From contig PWHO01000207.1 of the NCBI GenBank assembly GCA_003555385.1, forward strand, positions 1-8,338: DNA of 8,338 nt. Direction: 5' to 3'. Source of the stretch: Bacteroidales bacterium (GTDB lineage Bacteria; Bacteroidota; Bacteroidia; Bacteroidales; UBA7960). The position numbers and the translations under genes are program-made. Under the pieces are notes generated by a model, which was given only the letters and a program-made list of their open reading frames with translations, was not told where the DNA came from and searched no databases. Each line of letters starts with the position of its first letter. The stretch's first letter is position 1. Below are positions 6,579-8,338 of this stretch, piece after piece.

Positions 6579-8338
6579 TGAAATTTTCGCAAGGTTCAGT
6601 AAACAGACCCGTCACCACACTGATGATATTTATCGGGGTCATTTTGTTCGGCCTGGTGTCGATCAGGATGCTTCCGCGCGACATTCTGCCTGAAATAGAG
6701 TTCCCTACCCTGACCATTATAACTGCCTACCCGGGCGCATCTGCAGAACTCGTGGAGGAACAGGTAACACGACCACTGGAAACCGTTTTGGGAGCGACCG
6801 AAAGCCTGCGAGACATGGAGTCCACCTCCAGCGAAAACGTATCCTTTATTTCCATGCGCTTTGACTGGAGTGCCGACATCAATGAAGCAGCCAGCAATGC
6901 GAGAGATCTGATTGAACTGGCCCGGCGACACCTCCCGAGAGATGCCCATCAACCCGTAATCCTCAAGGTGAATAGTTCAATGATCCCTGTCATTGCCTAC
7001 GGGATCCAGGCCAGTGACAGTTATTACGACCTGGATGACATCATTGAGGATGAAATCGCTTCGCCCCTGCGCAGGGTGGAAGGTGTGGGAACCGTGGTAA
7101 CCATCGGGGCTCCCGAGAGAGAAATCCGCATAGAGGCGGATCCTGTGAAGCTCCAGTCTTACAACATAAGTGTAAATCATATTGCCAGCGTGCTCAAAGC
7201 AGAAAATATCAGCATTCCCGGTGGAAATGTAGAAGTGGGGGGTCGTGATTTTGCTGTCAGTGTAACCGGGGAGTTTGAAGACGTACAGGAAATCGAAAAT
7301 ATCGTACTGAAATATCACAATAACAGGAGCATAAAAGTCGGGGATGTGGCCACTGTCATTGATGACTTCAGGGAACGTGAAGCCTTCGCCCGCACCGGCG
7401 GACAAAGATCTGTGGCTTTTTTCGTACAGAAGCAGACGGGCACCAACACGCTTGAAGTGGCTGAGGCTGTGAGGAAGGAAATGAAAAAAGTTGAACACCG
7501 CCTTCCGGAGGATGTAGCCGTGCTGGAGATCGTGGACAGCTCAGATATCGTAGTGCGGTCGATCAGCAACCTCTCCTCTACCCTATGGTGGGCAGGTCTT
7601 TTCGTAGTGATGGTGGTTTTCCTTTTTCTCAGGGAATGGAAATCAAGCCTGATCATCATGCTGACCATGCCGGTTTCACTGATCGTGGCATTCATTTTTA
7701 TGTTCATGGCCGGTTATTCCATCAACATCTTCTCGCTGATGGCTGTGGTGATTGCCATTGGCATGGTGGTGGACAATGCCATTGTTGTTCTGGAAAACAT
7801 AACCCGTCATATTGAAGATGGCACACCCCCCATGAAGGCAGCAGTTACAGGAGCGAGTGAAATAGGGAATGCCATATCAGCCTCTACCCTTACGACCATT
7901 TGCGTTTTCCTGCCGATGTTATTTATGGGGGGGATCGTCGGAATCCTTTTCCGACAGCTGGCTGTAATTACTACGGTAACCCTGCTGGCCTCCCTGCTTA
8001 CTGCACTGACCATGACCCCGATGCTTTCATCCAGGTTATTAAACAAAAAGGGCAGCCAAACGGCAACTGTGAGAAGCCGGTTATTCAAAGCCAGTGAGAA
8101 CCTGTTTATCCGCATTGAAAACACTTACAAAAAAGCACTTGGCTGGGCCGTACACCATAAAACAATGGTAATTTCCATGGCCATATTGATCTTTGCGCTG
8201 ACATTGTTCACTGCTGTGCGTATCGGCACAGACTACATCCCCGAATTTGACTCAGGCGATGTAAGTGTACAGTTTGAAATGGAAACAGGTACCAGTGCAT
8301 CCGAAACAGAAAAGACCGCCAGGAAGATTGAAAGGATC
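6578..8338 (+). CDS. Efflux RND transporter permease subunit (AcrB/HAE1-type), 3' end beyond window
   Basis: This is the proton-driven inner-membrane pump of the tripartite system. The frame stays open for 587 codons to the window edge; family members are about 1,000-1,060 residues, so just over half is present. Helix 1 is at about 11-29, followed by the classic periplasmic porter start MLPRDILPEIEFPTLTI and YPGASAELVEEQVTRPLE (51-68). The porter region runs to about 330. Helices 2-6 follow at about 336-352, 358-379, 386-407, 437-457 and 462-485. Helix 7 is at 527-548, and the second porter half begins with DYIPEFDSGD (552-561). Helix 4 reads AIGMVVDNAIVVLEN (393-407). D399 matches one of the two proton-relay aspartates of AcrB; the second position is N400. 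The motif differs from the VDG form of metal-exporting CzcA-type pumps, so drug- or amphiphile-type export is likelier. Substrate is not readable. Confidence 0.95.
   Translation, partial: MKFSQGSVNRPVTTLMIFIGVILFGLVSIRMLPRDILPEIEFPTLTIITAYPGASAELVEEQVTRPLETVLGATESLRDMESTSSENVSFISMRFDWSADINEAASNARDLIELARRHLPRDAHQPVILKVNSSMIPVIAYGIQASDSYYDLDDIIEDEIASPLRRVEGVGTVVTIGAPEREIRIEADPVKLQSYNISVNHIASVLKAENISIPGGNVEVGGRDFAVSVTGEFEDVQEIENIVLKYHNNRSIKVGDVATVIDDFREREAFARTGGQRSVAFFVQKQTGTNTLEVAEAVRKEMKKVEHRLPEDVAVLEIVDSSDIVVRSISNLSSTLWWAGLFVVMVVFLFLREWKSSLIIMLTMPVSLIVAFIFMFMAGYSINIFSLMAVVIAIGMVVDNAIVVLENITRHIEDGTPPMKAAVTGASEIGNAISASTLTTICVFLPMLFMGGIVGILFRQLAVITTVTLLASLLTALTMTPMLSSRLLNKKGSQTATVRSRLFKASENLFIRIENTYKKALGWAVHHKTMVISMAILIFALTLFTAVRIGTDYIPEFDSGDVSVQFEMETGTSASETEKTARKIERI

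Noticed and set aside
1..8338. Mobile elements, CRISPR arrays, tRNA or rRNA genes, integration sites
   Set aside because: I saw no transposase or integrase motifs, no regularly spaced repeats, no tRNA-like cloverleaf and no abrupt composition change.

Overview
The window looks like chromosomal DNA from a member of the Bacteroidota, perhaps an anaerobic or marine Bacteroidales/Marinilabiliales-type organism. The phylum call rests on three things. Short AT-rich gaps carry TAnnTTTG-type promoter motifs. Most starts lack a Shine-Dalgarno sequence. The efflux operon has the order TetR - TolC - lipid-anchored adaptor - RND permease. Base composition is even across the window, and I see no mobile element, tRNA, rRNA or CRISPR. 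The lineage is inferred; no marker gene is present.

Left part (1-3256). A small polytopic membrane protein on the minus strand (56-589) has the size and helix pattern of an ECF transporter S component. It is followed on the same strand by the first seven codons of another gene, whose start resembles an ABC ATPase. Divergent from it is a two-gene unit: a DUF362 protein with a clean Tat signal (722-1648) and, 12 nt later, a membrane polyferredoxin (1661-3256). The polyferredoxin reads as NapH joined to NapG, with two CxxxCP motifs, four N-terminal helices, an internal Tat-like KRNFL segment and about six [4Fe-4S] clusters. No nitrate reductase or other terminal enzyme is in the window, so the substrate of this electron-transfer module is unknown. 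The 132-bp divergent intergenic region holds the same 8-bp promoter motif on both strands, 21 bp apart.

Right part (3297-8338). A TetR regulator (3360-3947) sits behind a perfect 12+12 bp inverted repeat that overlaps its promoter, which suggests autoregulation. It precedes a tripartite efflux system: TolC-like outer-membrane channel (4004-5485), lipoprotein HlyD/AcrA-type adaptor (5499-6578) and AcrB-type RND permease (6578 to the window edge, 587 codons seen). The three would form one pump spanning inner membrane, periplasm and outer membrane, with expression probably released when a ligand binds the TetR protein.

The efflux operon is a familiar arrangement. The less ordinary part is the Tat-exported DUF362 / NapH-NapG fusion unit paired divergently with a possible ECF transporter.
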